Below are positions 24,121 to 36,742 of a DNA stretch of 64,000 bases, piece after piece. The notes beneath the pieces were generated by a model. The model saw only the letters and a list, made by a program, of their open reading frames with translations, made no database searches and was not told the DNA's origin. Numbering within the stretch: position 1 is the first letter of the stretch; each line of letters starts with the position of its first letter. A program made the position numbers and the translations under genes. This DNA is from Brachynemurus nebulosus (lineage: Eukaryota > Arthropoda > Insecta > Neuroptera > Myrmeleontidae): contig JAPWDM010000047.1 in assembly GCA_035578155.1 (NCBI GenBank), forward strand, positions 1,364,001 to 1,428,000, written 5' to 3'.

Positions 24121-24842
24121 TTGTAGATGATTTAGTTTTATGTGAAAAGATTATCTCAGTGTTAGGTCAAGACACTAACTTTCTAAGCGGCGATTTTCAA
24201 AGCAGTTATAGAATAAAAGTTTAAAAAAAATCAAGAACGGTAATAAAGTAACATAATGCACTAGGGTTGCCTAAACCAAACTTGTATTAAAAACTTTTTA
24301 TCAACTTTTTGATAGTTGTTTTACTAACGAACAGAAAGCAAAAAAATACCAAAGTGTAGTAGATTACTATGGTAACTGCTTAATTTAATTGAAATTTGCA
24401 AAAAATCAGTAATTTACTTTTGTACTTTTCTAAATTTTTATATGTGTATATGTACTTAGATAAATATTTTTATGTCTTTATTTCGCCGCATTATAATAGC
24501 TCTGTATAGGAAAATATATACAGATAATTCATACAAACTGTTTATTAAATTAAGATTTTCGAAGAGTTATAATAATTTCTGAACTATTATTTATATGAAT
24601 TTTTAATTATAAAAATTTTAAGCAAAATATTTTTGATTTTGTATTGTTTATAACGGTTATATAAAATGAAACAACTCAATCCTATTTTTTTAGAAGTAAC
24701 ACGACGGTAAAAAATTATACTTACAAGGAGAGGTTCATTATTAAGGTCCACTTCTCAAAAATTCAGGAAATATTTTTATTTAAAATTTGGACAAAAATAT
24801 AGGTAAGATGTAATCAAGTTATTTAGAACGTTTTATCAAAAT

Positions 24843-24905
24843 GGCTACAGCTCAGCAGTAGAGTGACGGAGTGCGGATGGTGGAATACCGGGATCGAATT
24901 GATTA
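24843..24905 (+). repeat. tRNA-like (SINE-type) sequence
   Basis: It contains an A-box-like CAGCTCAGCAGTAGAGTG and a B-box-like GGGATCGAATTG about 40 bp apart. No clean acceptor stem is visible, so it is a degenerate tRNA-derived repeat. Confidence 0.4.
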
Positions 24906-25149
24906 TACATTGGACAAATGATTATTCATTTTTTTTTTTTAATAGCAATTAATTTATAAATTACACTGATAGACAAAAATGACCTTAATGAAAGTTAAAT
25001 GAAATTGAATGGGTTATTTTGTATTTACAACTAATTTGTAACTAACTTGCGTTTTTAAGTAATTTCAGTCACCCTCAGTTTTTTTGCAACAGCAGCTAAT
25101 TTTTTCAAAATTATATGGTTAAGACTTATATCTAATAATGAAAAATAAC

Positions 25150-25720
25150 TTATATTTTAATTGTATTCATGATTTTCGGGAATATTTAGCGTTAGGTACA
25201 TCTCATTTGAGTGTCCAACAGTAGTCAGCAAACATGTTCGAACTCCACTTGCCTTGGCACCGTTTTTCCATGTTAGGTATTTCCTGATGGAACCGCTCAC
25301 CTGATGGAACCGCTCACCGTCGCTAATGGCCCCCAAATTTTAAGAAAAAAAATCCCGATGTGAGTGTAAAAGGTGTATTTTGAGCGACATATTGCATCCC
25401 ATATCCTTGTAAGCTGTTAAGAAGTTGCTAACCAACTCTTTATAGTTTTCGGACCTGTGGTTTCCAAGAAAATTATAAACAATATTTCGAAAACATGTCC
25501 ATGCAGATTTTTCGATCGGATTAAGTTTTTATTCAAACTGTTTATCAGTCCGTAGGTATCTAATTTGTGGCCTTACAAATATACTCTTTTTTATTTTAGC
25601 ATCGCTGATTTTTGGAAATTTCTGTTTAAAGTAATAAAAAGCATTTCCGTTAGTGTCCATAGCTTTAACAAAGTTTTTCAAGTCCGAGTTTGATGTGCAA
25701 TGGAGGCGTAGGCGAATCCA
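25150..25720 (-). pseudogene. Decayed mobile-element protein with GERFHQ signature
   Basis: Reading the minus strand in alternating frames gives an ordered protein-like series: PPLHIKLGLEK, then KFPKISDAKIKEY, then a block with ENYKELV and a run ending HLLHSHRDFF, then ISDGERFHQ. I recognise this order from a protein common among arthropod and cnidarian repeats, usually annotated as uncharacterised and apparently transposon-borne. Several frameshifts and stops break it. At the GERFHQ site a 16-bp unit (GATGGAACCGCTCACC on the plus strand) is tandemly duplicated, disrupting the motif further. Its superfamily is not known to me. Confidence 0.5.
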
Positions 25721-26611
25721 GGGGGTGGCTGTGGGGTCTCGCTTAGGCTTAGGTCAGTAAGCAAAATTCGTGTAATCAGTTTTGTTTAACAGAAACTGAG
25801 GGTGATAGAACAAAACTAAGTATAAGGTTTATTTGTGGGTAGATAGTAGTGTTTAAAAAAGCGATTCGAATTCGGTTAACAAAATCACTGTTTACCAGTG
25901 TTATGTTAACAACATTAAGCTACGAAATATTACTTGTCGCAAAATTAATGAATTAATATAATTTTTCTTAAAATCTCTTTTTTCGATATGAGGAAACTTA
26001 TTAAGCAATACACACATATATCTTCCTGTAATTTTATTTAATTGCTAATGACAATCTAAGTCTACATTTCATGAAATACAATAATTGAATCTAACATTTT
26101 CAGAAACCGCTAAACATTCATTGCACATTGTATATTGAAATTTAAAATTATAAAATACATAAATGTTGTTATTAAACAATTACTTAGAGAGTGACTTTTT
26201 TCGTTTCGAAAAAAATAAAAATGTTTTTACGTTTGTATAAAATAAATAAATAAATATTAGAAAATGACTATTGCGTGTGCATATTTAAATACATAAATTT
26301 TCTTTTGATACATAACATTATACACAGTACATGCTACAAGGTACATTGAAACTTCACTTGTCTTTGGAAATATACATACAAAGTACTTTTTAATACCTCG
26401 TGTCAAGTTTTTAAAATATTTGTACAAGTAATCTTGAGTTCTGATCTAAAGTACATTTAACATTAATAAGAATTTTACATAATGGTGTATTCACATTATT
26501 TGAGTAGAAGCGTCGCGTCATACAGTTCTCTCGGAAACAATATTTACATACTTAAGGCTAGAATAACATTTTACAATTAAAAATCACATAGTGGTTACAA
26601 AATTATCAAAC
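25721..26611. other. Gene-free stretch
   Basis: AT-rich, with no recognisable coding sequence. Confidence 0.35.
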
Positions 26612-26690
26612 CTGATCGGCTAGGACTCGAACTCAGAAATTTTGATTACCAGTCAAGCACCTTGCCACTAGGCTACCTATCCTGCCTCTC
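26612..26690 (-). repeat. tRNA-like sequence, left member of an inverted pair
   Basis: On the minus strand it reads TAGCCTAGTGGCAAGGTGC (A-box region) and GAGTTCGAGTCC (B-box). It has tRNA dimensions, but with an inserted or odd anticodon arm, so a SINE head is more likely than a functional tRNA. Confidence 0.5.
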
Positions 26691-26751
26691 ATATTAAAGA
26701 AAGTAAAATGTGTGATTGATTGGTTGTCAAACTGGAGTAGCTCTCTAACAG

Positions 26752-26823
26752 GGAGCGGCAGTCTAGTGGCAAGATGCTTGACTGGAAAAAAGACGAATTT
26801 GGGTTCGAGTCCCAGCCAATCCA
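26752..26823 (+). repeat. tRNA-like sequence, right member of an inverted pair
   Basis: It has GTCTAGTGGCAAGATGCTTG and a B-box GGTTCGAGTCC that matches the consensus. It is the inverted relative of 26612-26690, about 60 bp away. The flanks (AGTTTGCAAATTTTTCAAT here, and its inverse on the other side) also match loosely, so the two are arms of one inverted repeat. Confidence 0.5.
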
Positions 26824-26829
26824 GTTTGC

Positions 26830-27402
26830 AAATTTTTCAATCATTATGCGATTCTTAATTGAAGGATAATGTTTGGAAAAAAATCATCAGCAGTTACTGA
26901 TAGAAGTGAAATAGTTTATTTGTCGCACGTTTCGAAACTTATTACAATCTACTTAACTTCTATCAGTTGATTATTCCTCTTCAAACTCTATCCTTCAGTT
27001 TTATCGAACAATATTATCTGACTTAACCTTCTGATATGTGATTCTTAATTAAAGTTCTGTGAGAGTTGTAAGCCCGTCATTTACAATTCTTATAATTGCA
27101 AATATTATACAGGAACGCCCAAGAAATAAAATTTTTAAGTACGCCCTTGAATTAAAAAATTCAAATAAATTTTGATAATAGTGTGCAACTGGTACATCTA
27201 TAACCGCTATTTGAGGTAGATAAGTAAGCAATTCTACTGATAAAATTAAAGTTATATAATATATAACTTTAACTAATAAATAATAGTTTCAAATATAATG
27301 ATATATACAGCACAAACTACAAAATATTTTCTAGTAGACAAAAAGCAATCGAATTGAAAAAAAATTATTTATCATTATTATTATTTTTTTTTTTTGTTAA
27401 GT
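26830..27402. other. Upstream region of the UGT gene
   Basis: No coding recognised. A poly-T tract and several ATT repeats lie just before the ATG at 27403. No clear TATA-initiator pair could be chosen. Confidence 0.35.
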
Positions 27403-29175
27403 ATGTATTTTAAACAAATGTTTGTTTTCATATTCATTTTTTGTTTCATCGTGTTTACAAAAAGTTATCGAATTTTATTTACTATTACAATGAATTCATA
27501 TAGCCACCAAATGTATTATCGACCAATCGTGTTCGAATTATTGCGACGTGGTCATGAAATTGTCTACATAACCACGAATCCGATTAATGATCCGACACTG
27601 AAAAATCTCACTGAAATTGATATTAGTTATATGTATAATTTTAAAATCAATTTCGACGCGAAATATTTACAGTCTGGATTCGATGAAGAGGAACAATCAG
27701 CGTTAATGGATTATTTAGGAGAAACGATGACGGCGTATGATGCGGAACTTTTAAAAGATCCACGAATCAAAGAATTTATTAAAAATCAAAATAATTATTA
27801 CTTTGATTTAATGATACTAGAATGGAGTTCACCGACGCTGAGTGCATTCAGTCACATCTATAACTGCCCATTAATTGGGGCTTTGTCAATGGGTTCATTA
27901 CTTTTTACGGATTATTATAGCGGCAATCCGTTACCGTTACTATTTTCATCGGACGTTAATGTTCCCTATGTACATCCGCTTACATTTTGGCAAAAGATTG
28001 AAAATTTACAATTTATATTCAAAGTATTTATTGTATTCAAATATAAGCTGATGGCGGGTGCCGATAAGAATATACGAGCTCATTTTGGAACAAATATACC
28101 ATCAGTTGAAATACTTTATAGAAAAGCGAATGTTATTTTAGTGAACGAACATCCTATATTGCACGAAGCAAGGCCAGAATTACCCGGATTTATTCAAATT
28201 GGTGGACTAAATCATCCGACACCTAAATCACTGCCTGAGGTATCACTAAAGTATTATGAATTTTTTAAAAAAAAAAAACATTGGTTCGTTTTTGGTTCTA
28301 GGATATTCAACAAATCCTTGACGATGCTAAAGATGGTGCAATTTTTGTAAGTTTTGGCACAAATGTTAAAAGAAGTCGATTTGATAGCGATAAGATTCAA
28401 ACAATGTTGAATGTCTTTGAATCCTTACCACTCTTCCGGATTCTATGGAAATGGGATAGCGAAAATGAAACAGTTCCAGATAACGTCTATATACGTAAAT
28501 GGTTTCCACAGTTCGATATTCTAAGTAATTTTTATAATAATATTGATATATCAATTAAATTTAAATTTCTTTCTATAAATTTTGTCCAATAATAATTTTA
28601 GGTCATCCGAATGTTAAAGTATTTATAACACAATGTGGCCTTCAATCGACCGAAGAGGCTATCCACGCTCGTGTGCCAATTGTCTGTGTACCATTTTTTG
28701 GTGACCAATTTCGTTTTTGCAATAAAATTCAACAATTAGGTGCCGGAATAAAAATTTCCTACTATACATTGAATACGGACAACTTCCGGAATGCTATTTT
28801 GAATGTTATTGAAGATCCAAGGTAAAAAAAATTGCTGTAACTTAAAATTCTGGAACCAACATGATCACCATTATTTTTTTCCGTAGTTTTCAAAAAAACA
28901 TCTCGAACGTTGCTGATATTTTAGAAGATCAAATTGTGCCGCCATTAGAGAAAGCAGTGTGGTGGATTGAACACGTGATCAGGCATAAAGGTGCGGGATA
29001 TCTGCATAATCCAGCCGTAGATTATTCGGTATTTGAATTTTATTTTCTCGATATGTTGCTGTTTTTCGTATCTTTGATTGTCATTATAATTTTAATATTA
29101 TTAATTTTAATATGGCATATCAAGAAATGTATGTTGCGATGTGTTAATTCAAACGTAAAACATAAAATAAGTTGA
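27403..29175 (+). CDS. UDP-glycosyltransferase (UGT), four exons
   Basis: Exons 27403-28239, 28302-28524, 28602-28821 and 28887-29175 join in frame (intron phases 0, 1 and 2; introns 62, 77 and 65 bp, all GT-AG) to about 522 residues, the usual UGT length. Residues 1-21 form a hydrophobic signal peptide. His35 (YSHQMYYRP) and Asp135 (YFDLMILE) are the likely catalytic pair. The C-terminal half has WFPQFDIL and the donor-sugar signature FITQCGLQSTEEAI with VPFFGDQ. Near the end are one hydrophobic membrane span and a basic tail (WHIKKCMLR). UGTs move a sugar from UDP-sugar to small lipophilic compounds on the ER lumenal side, serving detoxification and pigment or hormone metabolism. The usual THGG is TQCG here. 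The in-frame TTG at 27394 is not needed, since ATG 27403 has an A at -3. ATTAAA at 29183 is a possible polyA signal. Substrate unknown. Confidence 0.9.
28240..28301 (+). other. UGT intron 1 (62 bp, phase 0)
   Basis: Begins GTATCACT and ends TTCTAG. Reading through it gives a short in-frame extension and then a stop, which explains the early end of the apparent first frame. Confidence 0.85.
28525..28601 (+). other. UGT intron 2 (77 bp, phase 1)
   Basis: Begins GTAATTTT and ends TTTTAG. Splicing restores the DIL-HPNVK segment typical of UGTs. Confidence 0.85.
28822..28886 (+). other. UGT intron 3 (65 bp, phase 2)
   Basis: Begins GTAAAAAA and ends CCGTAG. It separates the end of the donor-binding domain from the C-terminal segment. 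Confidence 0.85.
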
Positions 29176-29478
29176 TGAATTAATTAAAGTATATTTTAAT
29201 AATGTTACTATTCATCTGACTTATTTTATTTAATTAAAACACCATTCTCATCAGCAGAAGATGTTCCTTTGTTTTACAACCTAAATTTTGGGCAAGTAAA
29301 TTGATATACGAAGATTTCAAAATATGATTTATTGTATTTCATCATTCGAATTATAATTTGACCACGCCAAGAAAAAAGTCGGCATAATAAAACTTTTCAA
29401 ATGATTTATATGTTTAACACGTTGACGGTCGGTTGACTATTACGAACATTGTTGTGACTACTACTACCCGAATTAAGC

Positions 29479-29716
29479 TGCATTCATATCTCTACAGACA
29501 CTGAACGTCACAGGCACGGATCATAATAGACACGACAAGTATTGTTTAATGTTTTTCTTATGAATATATTCATACATAGAGTGTATCTGTGTCTATGCGG
29601 TTACGTTACGTTACATATGAATACACTCATAAGGAAAGCATTAGATTAAACAATATTTATCGTGTCTGCCACAGTAGGCGTCTCTGACATTCAGTGTCTG
29701 TAAGTATGATTCAATC
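29479..29716. mobile_element. 240-bp palindromic MITE
   Basis: The two halves are imperfect inverted copies. CAGACACTGAACGTCA on the left pairs with TGACATTCAGTGTCTG on the right, and AGACACGACAAGTATTGTTTAA pairs with its inverse at about 29645-29670. Non-coding; superfamily unknown. Confidence 0.6.
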
Positions 29717-30400
29717 TTTATTGCTATAATGTACCATAAACCTTAGGTACGAATAGGTAAGAATATAGACTTAATATCCTATTTTTTTGTATTTCTTATG
29801 CGAATATATATTCTTTACTATATTGAAAATTTACGTAAGGATGGTCACTTTAACTATCACAGCGTTGAGAAGCGAATCGTCTATATATAGGCGTCGCATT
29901 TATACATAATAATTTTGTAGGGAAAACTTCGAAATTATTGTAGAATTTGCGAACTTTACTGAAATTGATTATCAATCAATTAAATAATTAACGCGGTGGG
30001 GATAGGCTTTCTGACCCACGCGTGGCTAAATGAGGTGGGCATCAATTTTAATAACATCAGAAGTATTCGCGACGGGACACGGGTAACACTGGAGTTGCGT
30101 TCGGGTTTTTTTTAGTGCAAGTAACATTGTTTAATAAAATAGTTAATTATTTGACTTACAAAATTTTTCCAATATTAAATTTCATCGTTGCATCGAGTGC
30201 AAGCAAGTGAGTCCGTTTCTAAATGTACCTCATACTGGGTTCAGGGCTAGATAAATTTTTTTTCTCTTGTTAATTGTAGGCGATTTATTATTATTATTTC
30301 ATTTTTATTTTATTTTATTTTTTATTTTATTTTATTATTTAAATAAATTTAGTTATCTCGAAAACATCTTTCATTTGATCCCATTTATTGAGATCCCTTA
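29717..30400. other. Gene-free stretch
   Basis: No coding recognised. ATTTT-rich simple sequence lies at about 30285-30345. Confidence 0.35.
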
Positions 30401-30404
30401 ACAC

Positions 30405-30470
30405 ACAGCACGGGACTTGAACCCTCCCGACAAGCTATGATAGTCCTGTTCCTTAAGAGATTTTCAGGGC
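30405..30470 (-). repeat. Possible tRNA-like remnant
   Basis: On the minus strand AGGGTTCAAGTCCC fits a B-box, while the upstream A-box is poor. Low confidence. Confidence 0.3.
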
Positions 30471-30659
30471 TTCAACAAAAGTAATCAAAATTTTTAATAA
30501 TATCCCTAATTTTTGAAAAAGTAACAAATGTAATCTTTACTCTATGGTAAATTAGGATCGGAGAAATAAATTATAAAAATGTCTTGTTAAATGTGTTCGT
30601 CAAAATCTTGAGTGGCTTCATAACCTTGAAAGTGCTCCGTTCGATGATTCAATACATCT

Positions 30660-31190
30660 CTCATGCACCCCCAATCACTTTATATTCGTTCCTGTATACT
30701 TGATAAAGTATCCCTATTAACCTATATTTGTCTCTATCCACCCCTAACCACAGCACATTCCTTCCTTTATACTTAACCTGCCATCTCTATTAACCTATCT
30801 CTTGTCTCTATTAACCCCTTGCGTTATGTTAACTTCCAACTTATTCGAAAATTAAAATAACTAAATGTCTGCAGTTTTCTTTTTTCATATGTGTTTCAAC
30901 TTAGATTTCGATTAAACAGCAGTTTATTTATAAGAACACGAAAATAGATAAAGTTTAGATAGTTTTTAGAAAAAAAAATAACATCATATCTGAAAACATC
31001 AATTAAAATCTCAACATAATTGCCATAATAATAATAATTATTAATATTAAAGAGGAAGGGGGTAAATAGGAGTGAATGAAGACAGAAGGTCGGTTAAAAT
31101 AGAAATGCTATGTTAAGCATAAAGGAACGAATGTGGTGTGTATAGGGGTGGACAGAAGCAGGATGTGGGTTAATAGTGAATAATTATAAT
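30660..31190. repeat. Inverted-repeat element with CTCTATTAACC-type arms
   Basis: The left arm (about 30660-30840) and right arm (about 31055-31190) are imperfect inverted copies, sharing phrases such as CATTCCTTCCTTTATACTTAAC versus the inverse of GTTAAGCATAAAGGAACGAATG. Similar C-rich phrases occur at 1910-2030 inside the TACCGTAAAA element, so this may be another member. A terminus-like TTTTTTACGGTA occurs at about 31325. Confidence 0.45.
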
Positions 31191-31199
31191 TATTCTACT

Positions 31200-32039
31200 A
31201 TGGTTTAACAAAGCTGGCATTTGTCAAAAAATTTTGTTAGCTTACGGTGTTTGTACCGTTACAAAAGAGAGGGCTCTGATTCAAAAAATTGATGCACATT
31301 AAATATTTTTTGATGGCTTCTTTGGTTTTTTACGGTATAAAATAATACTTAATTTCTGAAGTACAGCTTATGTGGTGCATAATTTAGATCAACTGCATGA
31401 ACTGCGTACATAGTTCAAAATAAAAAGAGATAGAAACTATACAGTTATTTTTTATTTCTTTCTCTTGGACCAACGCATTTCTGATGGCTTGCCTGTTCTA
31501 TTGTATTATCTCTATGATTTTTACTGTCTAATGCATGTTAATTTTTTTAATCAAAGCCCTTTTTTGGTTTGTAACGACGCAAGCTTCGTTAGCTAAGATA
31601 GGTTAGCAAAATTTTCCGGCGAACGTCAGCAAAGATATATGTTCGGCTTTACATCTAGTGTTTTTAAACTAAGTCCATGAACAACATTTTTTGTTTTATC
31701 CCTATTTACTCGTCTTTCCCTGATTCAACCCAGTTTGCGGTATATAAACAAACTTATTCTGTGTCTAGGCACTATGTGTACCTTATGCCGCATAACAGTA
31801 ACTGGTACATTATTTATCAAAACAGTGTATTGGTTGAGTGTTTCGTCGTAATCTCTTATAACCGTTAACGTGTTAAATGTTAAAAGTTTTATTACTCTCA
31901 CTTTTTTTTAATCGTAGTCGCAATATACTTAGTTTGATTCTGTTTTATGACAAGTGACACCATAGAGTAATAGAGATAACATATCTATGCCTACACTACT
32001 GGAACCAGTGTAACATGTAAGAGATAGACAATATGTTGT
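31200..32039. other. Gene-free stretch
   Basis: No recognisable coding sequence. Confidence 0.35.
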
Positions 32040-32335
32040 ATACACACACTGGGTTTACATTGTATTAGTGCGATTTTGTGTATTTGTGTGAGTAATGGAC
32101 ATAGTAGGGGCGGTCACGTGGCTCAGACACCACACGCATGTTCTAGGGGATGTAACCGATGTAACAATACCAACAACAATCAAGTCCATTATCGTGTGGT
32201 TGATCTTCAATCATCGACTGCTACTGACAAACTGACAACTAAGAAGCCTAATGAGCACAGAAGTACACACTCGTGATTTCAGAAAAGAGATAGTTGCTGT
32301 ACCTCTGTACTCTGGGAGTGACACCTAACAATTAT
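32040..32335 (+). repeat. Diverged third copy of the 20.3-21.1 kb repeat unit
   Basis: It shares ATACACACACTG, TTGTATTAGTG, TGTGTGAGTAATG and ACTGCTACTGAC-type phrases in the same order as the units at 20340-21075. Similarity is partial. Confidence 0.4.
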
Positions 32336-32649
32336 ATAGTCAACCCGATTACTTTAAATTAATAGTAAAAATTAATCTTTCAAAATGTTTCTAAAATTTA
32401 TCTACGAAAAACTGAAACTTTTTGAATGGAGTATTTGACAGTTGTTGAAAAAATATCTATTTTGATTTTTAAATAATTACTCAAGTCTTAACGATACTGA
32501 ATATTGCTTTTTTACAAGTTATTCATTCAAAAATATAATTAATAAAATTAGAAAATTTACGTTAAAAATGACGTAATCAAAAACATTAAGCAAAAGCAGC
32601 TTACGTCACAAGCTCGCTGCATTATTTTGTAGTTAGAAAAAAAAACTGT

Positions 32650-33040
<391 letters not shown>

Positions 33041-33083
33041 TTTTTATCATTCGATCCTATCATAAGACGATCCTATCGATTTT

Positions 33084-33085
<2 letters not shown>

Positions 33086-33177
<92 letters not shown>
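33086..33177. repeat. (TA)n microsatellite, about 92 bp
   Basis: Uninterrupted TA run 200 bp from the compound array. Confidence 0.95.
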
Positions 33178-33178
<1 letters not shown>

Positions 33179-33468
33179 CTTTTCTAACAGTAAAACTATT
33201 TTCAAAACCCGTTTGTAGCATTCTACATCTACACCGCACTTGCATTAGCAGAGCAGTTGTGGATCTCAGATAACACAACCTGTACCTATCTAAAATAGTT
33301 TCCGTCTGTAATAATGAAAAAATTTTCAGAATCGGTCAGTTATTTTATTTTTGACACTTTTGGGTCCCACTGACACTGTCGGACTTTACATAACCTAGTC
33401 TATATCTATCTAACAGTGAAAAAATTTTCAAAATCGGTCGGTTAGTTTATTTTTGGCGCTTTTATATA

Positions 33469-33654
<186 letters not shown>

Positions 33655-33668
33655 ATGAGGTCCACTAA

Positions 33669-35243
33669 CAAGGAGATGCACCCAGAGTGAAATTCGGGAT
33701 TTTGATGAAACTTCGCTGGTGTGTAGTATAGGTAAAAATAAGGGACCCGTATTTTTTTTTATCGGCCATCGTCTACGTTTAGGGGGTGAAACCAGCCCCT
33801 AAAGTTGGGGGTTCAAATCGTATTTCTTAAGATATCTCGAAAAATATAAGAGATAGAGGAAAACTTTAAATTGATGAAATGTTACTCTTTGAAAGACCTA
33901 TTCACCTGTATAGGTTAAATCAGGGCTGGGTTCATAAGGGGGGCTGGAGGGGTGAAAATGGGGGTAAATTTTCTTGCACAGCCTGAATGGTTCAATGTAT
34001 CAAATTTTTACCACTATAAATAGAAAGAGAACCAAAAATTAGGGGATACGTGTTTTTGCGTTTTTTCGAAATATGTGTGGTATCCAAGCCACATAAGGAA
34101 GAATAACATAGGGTAGATTATATAGTAATATTAGTGATTGCAAATACGTCCTATATTTTTTTATTTTTATGTTTATTTTCATCATGAAAATGTAAATTTT
34201 TACTTTCCGATAATGTATTTTTCAGTACTTACTTAATTGGTAATTTAGCCATGTGTATATTTGGTTACTCATATTCAATATTTTTTATACCTATTTCTGC
34301 GAAAGCTCTCTGGTCTGCAAGTTTTAATGAATGTTCGATAAGAAGCAATAATCTTCCATTCAACAACTGCCTTTATCTTTTTACAAATTCGTTTTTAACC
34401 AAATAAACGCAGTTTATTTCTTTCTCAACATTCATACTACTTTTCTTATTCTTTTTTGTATGTTTTTTAGGTGTCAACCACCTTTCCTATATGGAAAAAT
34501 TTATTACAAAGCACTTGAACAGTGAACGAAAGAGATTACTGCTTCTTGTCGAGCATTGATTAACACAGCCACACCAGAGAACTTTAACTTTCGCAAAAAT
34601 GGGTATAAAAAATATCGAATATGAGTAACCAAATGTACACATGGCTAAATTACCAATTAAGTTAGTACTGAAAAATATATGATTCATTATCGGAAAGTAA
34701 AAATTCATTTTCATGATGAAAATAAACATAAAAATAAATATAAAAAAATAGAGGATGTATTTGCAATCAATAATAATACTATATAATCTACCCTATGTTA
34801 TTCTTCCTTATGTGGATTGTGGCTTGGATACCACACATATTTCGAAAAAACGCAAAAACACGTATCCCCTAATTTTTGGTTCTCTTTCTATTTATAGTGG
34901 CAAAAATTTGATACATTGAACCATTCAGGCTGTGCAAGAAAATTTACCCCCATTTTCACCCCTCCAGCCCCCCTTATGAACCCAGCCCTGATTTAACCTA
35001 TACAGGTAAATAGGTCTTTCAAAGAGTAACATTTCATCAATTTAAAGTTTTCCTCTATCTCTTATATTTTTCGAGATATCTTAAGAAATACGATTTGAAC
35101 CCCCAACTTTAGGGGCTGGTTTCACCCCCTAAACGTAGACGATGGCCGATAAAAAAAAAATACGGGTCCCTTATTTTTACCTATACTACACACCAGCGAA
35201 GTTTCATCAAAATCCCGAATTTCACTCTGGGTGCATCTCCTTG
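33669..35243. mobile_element. 1.6-kb palindromic foldback element, TAA target duplication
   Basis: The left terminus CAAGGAGATGCACCCAGAG and the right terminus CTCTGGGTGCATCTCCTTG are exact inverses. The arms (about 700 bp each) stay highly similar up to a spacer of roughly 100 bp around 34385-34500. TAA flanks both ends (33666-33668, 35244-35246). TWA 3-bp duplications are typical of PIF/Harbinger elements. Non-coding: the 34487-34729 frame lies in the right arm and looks incidental. Confidence 0.8.
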
Positions 35244-35490
35244 TAAGCTATCGAGCCGCTTCTGAAAATTTTCTCACTGCTAGAGAACTAAATTATTTTA
35301 GATGGATACAACTATGCCGCACAAAGTCCGTTCGGGTTCTTGGATCCCAAAAATACCAAAACTAATTACCCAGCCGATTTTAAAAATTCTTTTACTCTTA
35401 GAAATCTAAACTATTTTAAATGGGTACAGGTCTTAGTGCCCAATATTTGGAAATTCGCTATGTTATGCAGATGCTGCGACAGGGGTATTT

Positions 35491-36742
35491 GTAACTATGA
35501 AAGAAAATTTTCATTATTAATTTTTTTAAATTATTTGACAATTTAAAATGCGTTTAACCGCTTACACTCAACCTTATTTAACCGTTATAAAATGGAAGAA
35601 AGTTTTACTAAAGCTGATAGTAACAATTTGCCAAGCATAGACGCATTAATGATATATTTGTTTTTTAAAAATAATCCTGATTTTTACTCGCCGAAATAAA
35701 AAATGTAAAAAGAACATTGTGAGTATTTGATGTAAAAACATGAAAATGTAAAAACAACATTTGATATTTATTGTATTATATTTTATTTCGTACCCAATGA
35801 AATCATTCTTTATCGCATCTTCATCGCATATTTCATTCTTTTTTCATTTTAAACCTCAATCTTTCATTCATAAGATAAATCATTAATAAAATATCAAAAT
35901 ATTCTGGAAATATAAAAAAAAATATATAAATTGTAGCAATGCGCTTAGACCCATGGCTTATCCAAATCTCTTAATGGTTTTGCTAAGAAATCATTCAATG
36001 GTCTTAAGCTTGTACAAACCGAATGAAGGGACTTTTCGATAAATTTTTTTTTAATATGTTTATAGAAGCATTTAGAATTCGATAAATTTTATTGATAATA
36101 CCAGAAAAATTATATTATTATTCTAATTATCCTATTCCTCTATTGGTGCACCTAAAATAAGCCAGTGCCCAGTACCGGAACTGATCGTAACAGTAAGCCA
36201 TATTGATTTTCTTTATTGACATTTAAGGTGTACTATATTGAGTGAGAAAATCAAGTGCAATAATAAAACCGTTTTGTAAATTAATATTTAATGTAGTGAG
36301 TACTTTTGTTTTAAAAAATGCATAAAACATGTATAAACTTTAATTTGAATAATATAGATAAATTACAGAGATAGAATTTTTTTCTTAAACAATTTGGTCA
36401 ATTGTAACCTCTAATCATTTGTTATTGTTTTTTTGTTAACTTAAAATTAGTACTTTTTATTGAATATACAATAATTTGAAAATAAAAATATCAAGTACAT
36501 TTCATTTTTTTATTAATACAAATTATTTCAGTGTGTAATCAAATTGCCGAATTGTGTTATTTTAGTATCTTACAAAATTGTGAAATTTTATTTTTCACTT
36601 TAGTATGTAACCAAATGAATACTGACCATTTTGTTATTATTTCCTACTTGTGGTGTTGTAGAATCGCTAAATAATTTTATTATTTGTGTTGCTTTTAGTA
36701 CTGTCTGACTATAGATATAAAATTTAGCTTTATTTAAATTGT
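35491..36742. other. Gene-free stretch
   Basis: AT-rich. A phrase CAGTGCCCAGTACCGG near 36160 resembles the repeat at about 40010-40250. No coding recognised. Confidence 0.35.

Noticed and set aside
26612..26823. Functional tRNA genes
   Set aside because: A and B boxes are present, but the anticodon arms do not fold cleanly and the blocks form an inverted pair, so tRNA-derived repeats are more likely.
28404..28592. Separate small plus-strand gene inside the UGT
   Set aside because: It is exon 2 of the UGT plus read-through into intron 2.
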